Part shown: one piece after another, positions 46,521 through 54,806 of the stretch
Position numbering within the stretch: position 1 is the first letter of the stretch
Layout of the letters: every line of letters begins with the position of its first letter
DNA from: Acidisarcina polymorpha
Lineage (GTDB): Bacteria > Acidobacteriota > Terriglobia > Terriglobales > Acidobacteriaceae
DNA length: 64,000 bases
Assembly (NCBI RefSeq): GCF_003330725.1
Contig: NZ_CP030843.1
Span: 62,001-126,000 of the forward strand
Direction: 5' to 3'
Made by a program: the position numbers and the translations under genes
Notes under the pieces: model-generated
What the model was told of the DNA's origin: nothing
Database searches by the model: none
What the model saw: only the letters and a program-made list of their open reading frames with translations

Positions 46521-48740
46521 ACCCTCCAGGGACTCACCGAGGGCCGCGTCCTCGCGAATATAGACACGAACTCTTCCCGTTCGCTCATCAATACGCGGCT
46601 CGCCTATGTCGCGATCTCGCGCGCCTCAGAGGACGCCCGCATTTATACCAACGACTCCGAAACGCTGGGGACGCGCCTCGCGACGGAAGTCAGCAAGACC
46701 GCCGCAATCGATTTCCGCCAAAACACGGCCGAGGCGAAACAGGCCGCTTCGCCGGCCGCTACCAACCAGTATGCCGATCCCAACCATCGCATCGCGGCGG
46801 TCGCCCTCGCCTACGCCGAGCGGCCGGACAGTACCGTCATCGTCGCACCCGACCTTGCCGAACGTCGAGAACTGAACCAGCTCATCCGCTCTGACCTCCA
46901 ATCCCAGGGGCGCGTTGCGCCCGACAGCGTCGCTCTCATCGTCCATGCCGAGAAGACCCTGAGCGATCCTAGAATCGCCGCCCAGTACACGCCCGGCGAT
47001 GTCATTCAGTACCGGCAAGCGAGTCCGACCATCGACGGAATACCGCACAACAGCATCGCGACGGTGTTATCGGTGGACGCCAGAAACAATACCCTGACTG
47101 TTCAAACTCCAGGCGGAGATGTGGCCACCTACGATCCGCACCTTTCGAGAACGATGACCGCCGAGAGTACCGTCTTTCGTCAGGAGCAGCGCGAAATCGC
47201 CAAAGGCGACCGCGTCCAGTTCACCCGTACGGACGCCGACGTTGGCATCCGCAGAGGCGAACTGGGGACGGTTACGGCGATCGACCCGAGCAATCTCGAA
47301 GTACGGCTCGACAAAGGTTCGCTCATCAAGCTCACCGCCGACCAGGCCCGCCACATCGAACATGGCTACGCAATCGAGAGCGTCAAGGCCGGAGCTCCGG
47401 AGCGAGTCATCTTCACCCACGACGCCGCTCCGGGCGACCGGGAGATCGCCGTGCTCTCCCGAAAAGGCCGCGAAGTCAATCTCTACATCTCCGATGCTCC
47501 AGCGGCCAGGAACCAGGAAACCCAAGTCCGGGAATCACCAAGACACCCCCCGCCCGCCCCAGCTGAGACGCCTAGCCAAGCAGTCCCAAATCACAAATTC
47601 CAAAGCACCGCCGCCTCTCTCGAACTCCAGCAATTCGAGAAATACCACGACGCCGTGCAGGCCGAGCGTTACCGCGTCACCTCGATCAAGATGCTGCCCG
47701 ACGGCCAGAACAAGATTTTCATTCTCGATAAGGACAAGCAGACCGGCGTGACCAGAGGCTTCACGCCCGAGGAGATCGCCCAGCGCATCCCGGAGATGCA
47801 ACGCCTTCAGCGTCGAGGCGAGAATATCTATTACACGCCCCTTTCAGACAACAAGCACCACATCCTGATCGACGACATGAACCGACCTAAATTCGCGAAG
47901 CTGATCGCGGACGGCTACAGGCCCGCCGCCCTGATCGAGAGCAGTCCCGGCAATTACCAAGCCATCGTTACCCTGCCCAAGCTGGGAACGCCCTTCGACC
48001 GCGAGGTAGCGAACCGCCTGACCGTCGAGCTCAATCAGGAGTACGGAGACCGGAAGCTCTCCGGCGCCATCCATCCGCACCGTGCCCCCGGCTTTGAGAA
48101 CCGAAAACCCAAGCATATGCGGGAGGACGGTAGCTATCCGGAGGTCCGCCTGCTCAAGGCCGAACGCCGCGAAGACGGCAAGGCGCTCGAAATGACCCGC
48201 GCGATCGACGCAGACTATACTCAGCGGGCCGAAAAGCACGCCCGAGAAGCTGGCCAGCGTCACACCGCCGTCGCCTCAGGGCAAGCCAAGGACCTCTCCC
48301 AGGTTTACGACGCGCACCGCAACGACATTCTGGCCCGTCAGAAAGGCGACATCGATTACTCCCGGCTCGACAGCATGATCGCGCTCCGCATGAGGGCGAC
48401 CCACCACGACCGGAGCGACATCCAGGCGGCCATCCTTGACGGTGCTCCGCGTAGCCGCCCCGCCGACGCCAACCCCAATCACCAATGGGAGTATTACGCC
48501 CAGCGGACGGCCGACAGCGCCTACACCCCGCAGGCGGACAAACAACTGGAATCTCTTGCCAAGTACGCGAAACACTGGGCGCGGCTCGAAGCGCGCGGGT
48601 CGCAGGACGACAATAGCCAGCGCAACCAACAGTTTGAGCCGGCAGCGCTATCTCCCGCCCCTTCCGCAACGACCGGCAACAGCGACGCCGCGCTCATGCC
48701 GCCCGAGCGCGTCTCCCACCGGCCGAGGATTCGCCACTAA
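46521..48740 (+). pseudogene. MobF relaxase (TraI/TrwC-like), C-terminal part with RepB-like primase domain
   Basis: The frame is open from about 46503 and recognisable from LQGLTEGRVLANIDTNSSRS; the homology starts inside the SF1 helicase at the last motif (RLAYVAISRASEDARIYTND). Next comes a beta domain, RIAAVALAYAERPDSTVIVA, KGDRVQFTRTDADVGIRRGE, then a RepB-primase-like segment, FAKLIADGYRPAALIESSPG and LTVELNQEYGDRKLSGAIHP with the HRAPGFENRKPKH run, and a coiled tail. The relaxase domain with its catalytic tyrosines, and most of the helicase, are missing upstream. A near-copy without the primase lies inverted at 8290-9226. GTG 47064 is only an internal codon. Confidence 0.85.
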
Positions 48741-48777
48741 CCAACGCCTGCACCATTGCCAAAATAGGAGGAGAACT

Positions 48778-49011
48778 ATGAACATCGACAATGCCACAGA
48801 GACCCGCGAGAGCTGGAGGCCGCTCGAAAACGCCATTGGCCCCGCGCTCTGCAAAGACTTCATGTGGATGGGCCAGGCCGGGACCGTCCAGCTTTACAAG
48901 CACATCGACACCCGCCGCTATCTCCTGATCGACTCCGCCACCGGCGCATTTTACGACCAGCAACGCTACCCGCTCAGCCGGGAAGCGGCGCTTGCCTACG
49001 CGCTTCCCTAA
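48778..49011 (+). CDS. Small hypothetical plasmid-type protein downstream of relaxase
   Basis: 77 residues. Strong site AGGAGGAGAACT right before the ATG at 48778, 37 bases after the relaxase stop, so the two were probably one operon. Composition: SWRPLENAIGPALCKDFMWM then GTVQLYKHIDTRRYLLIDSA, TGAFYDQQRYPLSREAALAY. Resembles small proteins found on acidobacterial plasmids; no family recognised. Apparently intact. Confidence 0.7.
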   Translation: MNIDNATETRESWRPLENAIGPALCKDFMWMGQAGTVQLYKHIDTRRYLLIDSATGAFYDQQRYPLSREAALAYALP

Positions 49012-49124
49012 AAACCGCCGTCCCCTTGGGAGGTCAGCTCTTCGGCGGACTGGACGGCCCCGACTTCTTTTCAAGGCCGCCCCCGGAGGGACGGCCTCGC
49101 TGGAAAACGGAAGACGGATTGATC

Positions 49125-49565
49125 TCATCCGCCGATGCGAACCTCCCGATTGATTTCCTTCCAGGTGGAGGGCACAGGCTCGGGGAAGTTGTACCAGATA
49201 ACTTCCAAAAGACTAAGACTGCCTTCCGCGAAGTGAAGAAGAACGCTGATGACATCGTTCTTGCCATCCAGGTTTATCCCTAATTCGATCTCTCCCACCA
49301 AGCCCTGATGACCACCGAACCGGGGATTCTGTGGTTGAGAAGGAGCTTCTAAAACAACTGAACGGCAGCCGCATCTGCATTCAGCGACTATGAACAGTTC
49401 ACCTAAATCTACGTCGCTCCACGCCGGATTAGCCAAGACGATCTCGTTTATCCAAGCTCCTTCTTGGGAAGTCGGAGGCCTCCTCGGCACGTTGATGTAG
49501 CTACCATGTTCCATGCTCATCTCTTTGTAAACACCGTGGATTATTCTGAGCACACCATTGACCAT
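49125..49565 (-). CDS. Conserved hypothetical protein
   Basis: About 146 residues from the ATG at 49565 (AGGGGC 4-5 bases before it); MSMEHG at 49520 or 49514 is an alternative, and the TTG at 49604 lies inside an IS6 terminal repeat and is rejected. Body: AWINEIVLANPAWSDVDLGE, LFIVAECRCGCRSVVLE (Cys-x-Cys-x-Cys-like CRCGC), GHQGLVGEIELGINLDG, LLHFAEGSLSLLEVIWYNFP, and EPVPSTWKEINREVRIGG. Similar sequences of 110-150 residues exist in many bacteria; I recall no function. A real gene is likely from its composition. Confidence 0.6.
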   Translation of the reverse strand: MVNGVLRIIHGVYKEMSMEHGSYINVPRRPPTSQEGAWINEIVLANPAWSDVDLGELFIVAECRCGCRSVVLEAPSQPQNPRFGGHQGLVGEIELGINLDGKNDVISVLLHFAEGSLSLLEVIWYNFPEPVPSTWKEINREVRIGG

Positions 49566-49599
49566 TTTGCCCCTAAACCCTACGTCCGTTCCGAGTATC

Positions 49600-49611
49600 T
49601 GCAACAGAGCC
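49600..49611 (+). repeat. Isolated IS6 terminal repeat
   Basis: TGCAACAGAGCC is the complement of the IS6 outer sequence GGCTCTGTTGCA, all twelve bases matching, but no transposase is attached. The next bases (GATACTCGG outward-in on the minus strand) differ from the other IS6 copies here. Probably an end left after deletion of the element. Confidence 0.55.
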
Positions 49612-49705
49612 GCCGAAACTCATGAACGAAGCCGATACTCTACAGCCTTTAACCTACGACCCGCTCAACCCGCTGAAAACAGGGCAGGGAAGCATGGTAC
49701 GGCTT

Positions 49706-50476
49706 TCAATGGTGTGTTCTCAGGTCGCCATCGCCAACTTGGTTCCAGTTGACGCAGTTAATCGCGGCAAATTCTACAGGGACAGTTTGGTTGTATCCGT
49801 GCCAAGCGCAAAAGCGATACCAGTGCGGTCCGAACTGATCAAAATACTGCACTATGCCAAAGACAGCCAAATAAGATCTTCCTGCCCTCAAGTCTTCTAA
49901 CTCTTTTGGCGAAAGAAACCTATTTTTGTAGTTAACTTTGTCGAGCAGAGGAATATCCAGAATCGCGACCTCCATTGGAAAAATGGGATTGTGAAGCAGT
50001 TGCGTCCTAGCCTGACTAAGGTTTAAAGAAGGGGGATTTCCAGCATTAATTATCTCGAATACCCCTTCACTAAAGCTGGTGCTTATTATGCTCTTACCAA
50101 TATTGGTGAGAGTAGCTTCTATCACCGGTGTTTGGTCAGATTTGAGATTAGTGGGGAATTGATAGTTAACCTTTACCCACGCCCGCTCGTCAACTTGGAA
50201 ATTGTGCCGGAGATCGTGCCACTGGAGATAGGTTATCCCCCCATAAAAAGTAACGATCACGAGCGTAAGAATTTCTATAACGAGGCGTATTTTGTCGCGG
50301 ATTGCAGTCTCTTTACAAGCGGCATTTTCCTGTTCCTGGTCAAGAGGGTGACTCTTTGTCAGTATTTCTCCAGTCACTCTTGCGTCGCCGTTCCAGTGGC
50401 AAAAATGTTTCTCGGCGGCCCCCTTATCTGGATTGGAATGGCCTCGATTGCCGGCTCGTTTATTTTGGCTTGACAT
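49706..50476 (-). CDS. Hypothetical membrane-anchored protein
   Basis: 256 residues. Polar N-terminus of about 60 residues, one TM segment (LVIEILTLVIVTFYGGITYL, about 66-85), then QWHDLRHNFQVDERAWVKVN and an external beta-rich domain (VIEATLTNIGKSIISTSFSE; RFLSPKELEDLRAGRSYLAV; YFDQFGPHWYRFCAWHGYN). The TM plus DERAWV(K)V opening is common in unnamed proteins of Proteobacteria and Acidobacteria, sometimes within genomic islands. No function known. Start ATG at 50476 has only a weak site. Confidence 0.7.
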   Translation of the reverse strand: MSSQNKRAGNRGHSNPDKGAAEKHFCHWNGDARVTGEILTKSHPLDQEQENAACKETAIRDKIRLVIEILTLVIVTFYGGITYLQWHDLRHNFQVDERAWVKVNYQFPTNLKSDQTPVIEATLTNIGKSIISTSFSEGVFEIINAGNPPSLNLSQARTQLLHNPIFPMEVAILDIPLLDKVNYKNRFLSPKELEDLRAGRSYLAVFGIVQYFDQFGPHWYRFCAWHGYNQTVPVEFAAINCVNWNQVGDGDLRTHH

Positions 50477-50682
50477 AAGACCTAGTTTGGTAAAACACGG
50501 ATTCTACAAAGGCCGTTAAAGCACCTGAAGAAATCAAAATCGATTAGATTCCCTACAATATTCGCACGATCAAATGCATCGTTGTGGACGAAAATTAATT
50601 CGACGCGGGTTGCGACAGCTGAGCTTGCCCCCGGGAAACGTCTCTCCTAGCGAGCTGTTGTAATTGCGAAGAGGAGACTTTG

Positions 50683-51273
50683 GTGCAGAAGTTGACGCGT
50701 CGGCGGTACACGTTGGAGTACAAGCAGGAGGCGGTTCGTCTGGTGGGGCGCAACTTCACCGTGGCCCCGGCGAACACCGTCTGGGTGGGCGAGATGACCT
50801 ATATCCCCACTCGGGAAGGCTGGCTGTACCTTGCCGTAGTGCTCGATCTGTTCAGCCGCCGCATCGTGGGCTGGGCCATGGGTGCAACGATCGACTCGGC
50901 GCTGGCCTGCGGCGCCCTCGACATGGCGTGGCACAGCCGCTCGGCCGCCGCGGGCCTGATCTTCCATAGCGATCGCGGAAGCCAGTACGCAAGCCGTTGC
51001 TACACGGACCTGCTTGCCGGGCATTCAATCAAGGCTTCCATGAGTCGCAAGGGCAACTGCTGGGACAACGCCTGCTCGGAGACCCTGTTCGGCTCACTGA
51101 AGGTTGAGCGGCTGCATGGCATGGAGTTCAACAACCATAGGGAGGCCAAGGACGCGACGCTCGAATGGCTGCTCAGGTACAACCGGTCGAGGATGCACTC
51201 GACGTTGCGCTACTTCAGCCCAGCACAGTTCCAGCAACAAGCACTCGCTTCACCAATCGCTCTCGCAGCCTGA
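50683..51273 (+). pseudogene. IS3-family transposase, OrfA start fused to OrfB end
   Basis: GAGGAG precedes the GTG at 50683. The first ~25 residues, VQKLTRRRYTLEYKQEAVRL, are the start of an IS3 OrfA. Then, without frame loss, comes NFTVAPANTVWVGEMTYIPT, the integrase core of OrfB: FSDRGSQY-type HSDRGSQYASRCYTDLLAGH (second Asp) and NCWDNACSETLFGSLKVER (Glu). Where relatives have WVGDITYI, this has WVGEMTYI, so the first catalytic Asp is replaced by Glu. An internal deletion of several hundred bases therefore removed the rest of OrfA and the start of OrfB. Confidence 0.8.
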
Positions 51274-51363
51274 CCGCGAAGGCGCAACCGCAACTCGACG
51301 AAAGTCCAAAACCAGTACGCTTATGAGAGACGCGTTCTTGATGGAACACGCGCGCTAATCGAA

Positions 51364-51572
51364 GCTAGTCAAGCGCCAGGCGGCGGTCTTCAATCTCACG
51401 CGTGACATCTGCGGCAAGGTATGCATCGTCGAACGCGCTTTCGGCATTGGCGCTTGTGCGCTCGCGGAGGCCGTCGCGCTCATCGATGAAAGGCTCACAC
51501 TTCAGACTGCTTGACCCACGGATGGAAAACGCCCCAGATGCCTCCGCGATGACTTTCAATCTTGCAACAGGG
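51364..51572 (+). mobile_element. IS6-family remnant, 3' end (mirror of 7878 copy)
   Basis: The plus-strand frame reads RQAAVFNLTRDICGKVCIVE, then RAFGIGACALAEAVALIDER and stops (51513), matching the C-terminus of the IS6 transposase at 7940. The outer end CTTGCAACAGGGCC (about 51559-51572) is the terminal repeat with one change. The start of the transposase is missing. Confidence 0.8.
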
Positions 51573-51640
51573 CCGTTGAGATCTATGATCAGAAAGACTC
51601 AGACAGCTTCGCAGCTCTTTGTGCTGCACTGGCAGGCCGC

Positions 51641-52618
51641 ATGTTGAAGAAACGCACGAAAACACCTGTCCCGCTTCGATCGCTGACTGACTTCATAGAA
51701 GAATTCGATCGGTACTTCTCGGGTTCGACCCAACTGAAATGCTATCGAGGCCAGCGGGATGCCTCTTGGCCGAATGTAGCCGGTATATTTCGCCCTGACG
51801 CCAAAGAGCTTCTTGAAGATGAGAAAAGGGCAGTTCGAAGACTGATCTCAGTGCAGCCTCATGAGTTTGCGTCGGACGAAACCATGTTCGACAAGCTCGT
51901 TCGGATGCAGCATTTTGGACTGCCAACTCGATTGTTGGATGTTTCGCGTAATGCAATGGTGGCGCTCTTCTTTGCGACGGATGCAGGCCCCATCGACAGC
52001 AAACCGAGCGACGGTCTGGTGACCGCGTTTGCTATTCCGCCGGAACTTGAGAAGTACTATGACAGCGACTCTGTAAGCTGCATTGCCAACTTGGCCAACA
52101 TGACTGCCGAGGAGAAGGCCAAGCTTTTTCAATTGAAAGAGACGCTGACCGAGGATCTATCAGAAGCTCGCACCATCGAACTCTTCAACCAGAACGACGT
52201 GGTGCAGCGACTCCTTCAATTCATCCGAGCCGAAAAATCATACTTTAGGCCGATCATGAACCCCGCAGATTTGTTTGTGCCGTATTTTGTCCATCCAAAA
52301 ATGAGCAACCGACGAATCCTTGCGCAGTCCGGGGCTTTCATCCTCTACGGCTTTACTCCGCCCCAGACGATGTTCTTTCCCTATCAGATCGACCCAACCT
52401 CATTTACTGTTCCCCACGATGTCAAACGCTCCATTCGAGAGGCGCTCGACAATATTGGCATCAACGAAAGCACGTTGTTTCCAGAGATTGATAAGGCTGC
52501 GGCTTGGATCAAGAACAGCTACCCAGGTAGTTCGGCATCGGGCACGACTATGCAAAAGCCCACAACTGGAATGCACCCAATGCGAGCGTTATGGAATCTT
52601 TTTAGGACGAGTAGGTGA
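51641..52618 (+). CDS. FRG-domain protein
   Basis: 325 residues. The FRG domain is recognisable in residues 10-110: LTDFIEEFDRYF, KCYRGQRDASWPNVAGIFRP (the R-G pair after the aromatic residue), LVRMQHFGLPTRLLDVSRNA (QHxGLPTRLLDxS) and VALFFATDAG. The rest, about 200 residues, includes FYPYFVHPKMSNRRILAQSG-like YFVHPKMSNRRILAQSGAFI, another conserved FRG motif, then a charged tail. Biochemical function of FRG proteins is unknown; they occur mainly in mobile islands, as here between IS6 and HNH genes. It appears intact. No signal peptide. Confidence 0.9.
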   Translation: MLKKRTKTPVPLRSLTDFIEEFDRYFSGSTQLKCYRGQRDASWPNVAGIFRPDAKELLEDEKRAVRRLISVQPHEFASDETMFDKLVRMQHFGLPTRLLDVSRNAMVALFFATDAGPIDSKPSDGLVTAFAIPPELEKYYDSDSVSCIANLANMTAEEKAKLFQLKETLTEDLSEARTIELFNQNDVVQRLLQFIRAEKSYFRPIMNPADLFVPYFVHPKMSNRRILAQSGAFILYGFTPPQTMFFPYQIDPTSFTVPHDVKRSIREALDNIGINESTLFPEIDKAAAWIKNSYPGSSASGTTMQKPTTGMHPMRALWNLFRTSR

Positions 52619-52631
52619 TGCACCCTCGTTC

Positions 52632-52838
52632 CTAAACCTTCCTCCACTTGTCCCTGCCGCCAACACTAGTGTCGCGGACTCGCTCAACGAGAACGGCTGA
52701 ATCCGGGTTGATCTCACGAGCTCGCTCAATCGCCGCAGCCTGGGTCGGAAGGACGTCGCTGGCTCTTTCCGAACCCGGTTTTCGCACCGCGTAATCGCCC
52801 TGTTCGCGCCTTTCGATAAACAGTTCATTCTTTGCCAT
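52632..52838 (-). CDS. DUF2188-like small protein
   Basis: 68 residues (ATG at 52838, GAGGATTCC before it). The pattern ELFIERREQGDYAVRKPGSE, RASDVLPTQAAAIERAREI and VERVRDTSVGGRDKWRKV matches small DUF2188-like proteins that pair a GW-type strand region with a TQ.EAI.RAREI helix. Function unknown. Convergent with the FRG gene. Confidence 0.75.
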   Translation of the reverse strand: MAKNELFIERREQGDYAVRKPGSERASDVLPTQAAAIERAREINPDSAVLVERVRDTSVGGRDKWRKV

Positions 52839-53083
52839 GGAATCCTCGCGTTTCTACGGATCGGATACACCGCCAAGCATAATTGTACGGCTACACGACT
52901 CGAGTTGTCCGATTGAGCCGACAAAGCGCGCCCGAGGGTCGCGTTGAGCTTGTCCCTCGCTTTCCAGGCTATGGAACACCTCTTTTCCCAAAAGTTGTTG
53001 AACAAAACCGAAGAGCAACCTTCCCAACGAACTACAAGTCATGCAAATGGCCACTGCGCTCCACCTAAGGCGGATGCTTTTTA

Positions 53084-53752
53084 TTAAGGCAACCGGAAAA
53101 CCAGGCCCGTCGCCGGCCGCCGAGGATCGCAGACCCCACCATGCGCGGTCGGATCGATGGCAGCGATCTGTTGTTTGTGCCGCAGCAACTCCTCCGCCTG
53201 AACCGAACCGGTGTAGCTCTTGCCGCTTCGCTTCCGCGCCAGAATCGCCTGCGTCGAAGTCACAAGCTCAATCGGAAGCGAGAGGCCGTCCTTGCCAATT
53301 TCCAGAGGCGTCATCTCAGTCTTCCACCTCACCGGAAGCTTTAACTGCTTCATAGGTCTCGGTAATTCCATGTCCAACGGCAGATACAGCTGTTCCATGC
53401 TCTCCTGATGCCTCTCCCGCCACAAGATCAGAAGCAGCGGAGTCATCTCCCCGAGAACCATCTGCGTACGCTCCACAATCGCATGGCATCCCCTGCAGAG
53501 CGTAATCATCAAATCCAGCTTGGAAACACCTGGCACCCTGTGATGGACGCATAGTTTGCGCCTTTCCAGATTCGGACAGGCACGGCATCGGCGCCCATCC
53601 CGATCCAGAACCACTTCGCGCAGGCCGCCGTAATACTCCTCGTCCTGGCGTTTCATCGAGTAGCACGACGAGCACAGTCCGAGCGCGAGGATCTCCGAAC
53701 GCCCGCATGGACAGAAGATTCCGCGCTGTTTCATCGGCCGCTTATCCTTCAT
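53084..53752 (-). CDS. HNH endonuclease-like protein
   Basis: 222 residues. The N-terminus has two Cys pairs (FCPCGRSEILALGLCSSCYS), probably a zinc ribbon, then RDGRRCRACPNLERRKLCVH with HHRVPGVSKLDLMITLCRGC HAIVER, the HNH nuclease pattern (His-His...Asn-like Asp...Cys-x-x-Cys-His). The C-terminal half (PLDMELPRPMKQLKLPVRWK, RSGKSYTGSVQAEELLRHKQ) is of unknown use. The ATG overlaps the stop of the HTH fragment (ATGA). HNH proteins of this kind occur in phage and island DNA. Apparently intact. Confidence 0.8.
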   Translation of the reverse strand: MKDKRPMKQRGIFCPCGRSEILALGLCSSCYSMKRQDEEYYGGLREVVLDRDGRRCRACPNLERRKLCVHHRVPGVSKLDLMITLCRGCHAIVERTQMVLGEMTPLLLILWRERHQESMEQLYLPLDMELPRPMKQLKLPVRWKTEMTPLEIGKDGLSLPIELVTSTQAILARKRSGKSYTGSVQAEELLRHKQQIAAIDPTAHGGVCDPRRPATGLVFRLP

Positions 53753-53900
53753 GCTTTCCTGCCCCGACTCAAGTACATATAGACTGTGTTTCTTGACACT
53801 CCCAGCTCTTTCGCGAGCATCGCCTTCGACTCGCCCGCTGAGATTCGTTGGAGAAGCACGGCGGCCTGCGCTGCGGGACGAACCGATATGCGGCTAAACG
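53749..53900 (-). pseudogene. Resolvase-type HTH fragment overlapping the HNH gene
   Basis: The minus-strand frame to the stop at 53749 reads RPAAQAAVLLQRISAGESKA, then MLAKELGVSRNTVYMYLSRG. This is the C-terminal HTH seen in serine resolvases and small regulators. Upstream it loses homology (VYWFINYPFSRISV) and has no start codon before a TGA, so only the tail remains. The stop overlaps the ATG of the HNH gene by ATGA, so they were probably coupled. Confidence 0.6.
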
Positions 53901-54059
53901 GATAATTGATAAACCAATATACTCGAAGCCGTGTCCGTAAGACGATCCCTCAACGGACGTTCTGCGGAAGATCACCGGTTCGCTGAAACACAGTAAAGCT
54001 TGTCTCATTAACCTGGTACGGTGATATTCTCACACAAGGCCCGCCAAACGTTACACATT

Positions 54060-54638
54060 ATGCCAAAAACTCTCATAGGTTACGCACGATGCTCCACGGA
54101 CAAGCAGGACCTCACCGCCCAGCGGGAAGCACTCACCGATTTAGGAGTTGCGGCGGACCGAATTTATGTAGATCACGGGTTGACCGGAACGAACCGAGCG
54201 AGGCCAGGGTTGAACCAGGCGCTTGCCGCTGTTCGCAAGGGAGACACGTTGGTCGTGCCGAAGTTGGATCGACTCGCCCGTTCGGTGCCCGATGCGCGGT
54301 CCATTGCAGATGAGCTGGCAGACCGTGGTGTCACCTTGGCTCTTGGACAAAACCGCTATGACCCTTCTAATCCCATGGGCAAGATGTTCTTCAACATCCT
54401 GGCCACCTTCGCCGAGTTTGAGTCCGATCTAATTCGACTGCGAACCCGAGAAGGTATGAAGATTGCTCGCGCAAAAGGCAGACTCCGCGGCAAACAGCCG
54501 AAGCTCTCAGACAAACAGCAGAAGGAGTTGGGCCGTATGCATGGAACCGGCCAATACACGATCAGCGACTTGGCGGAGTTGTTTTCTATCTCTAGGCCGA
54601 CGGTGTACCGGACGCTCCTTCGTTCTGCTCAACCGTAA
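54060..54638 (+). CDS. Serine recombinase (resolvase/invertase)
   Basis: 192 residues from the ATG at 54060. Catalytic N-terminal domain: LIGYARCSTDKQDLTAQREA (Ser nucleophile near residue 11 in the YARCSTDKQ motif), GLTGTNRARPGLNQALAAVR, VVPKLDRLARSVPDA (R-LDRL-R), FFNILATFAEFESDLIRLRT. A C-terminal HTH (YTISDLAELFSISRPTVYRT) binds DNA. Full-length Tn3-resolvase/Gin-type enzyme, which resolves cointegrates or flips DNA at short sites. Its site was not found. No transposase of Tn3 type lies beside it, so it may serve plasmid multimer resolution or island integration. Confidence 0.92.
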   Translation: MPKTLIGYARCSTDKQDLTAQREALTDLGVAADRIYVDHGLTGTNRARPGLNQALAAVRKGDTLVVPKLDRLARSVPDARSIADELADRGVTLALGQNRYDPSNPMGKMFFNILATFAEFESDLIRLRTREGMKIARAKGRLRGKQPKLSDKQQKELGRMHGTGQYTISDLAELFSISRPTVYRTLLRSAQP

Positions 54639-54806
54639 TGTGTTTCTCGATCAGTCGGAAGCACAGTGGCCTGTTCGCTTGAGTGCTCGGTGAGTGGTTT
54701 GGCGATAATGCGCAAGCTGAGACCTCCGCAACTTCACATGTTCGAGAGCTGGTCTAGGTTGTGACATACGATAGGAACATATCCACTATTAGTGGTGGCG
54801 TTGTCC

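Noticed and set aside
49566-49604. TTG start for the 49125 gene at 49604
   Set aside because: It lies inside an IS6 terminal repeat; the ATG at 49565 has a Shine-Dalgarno sequence.
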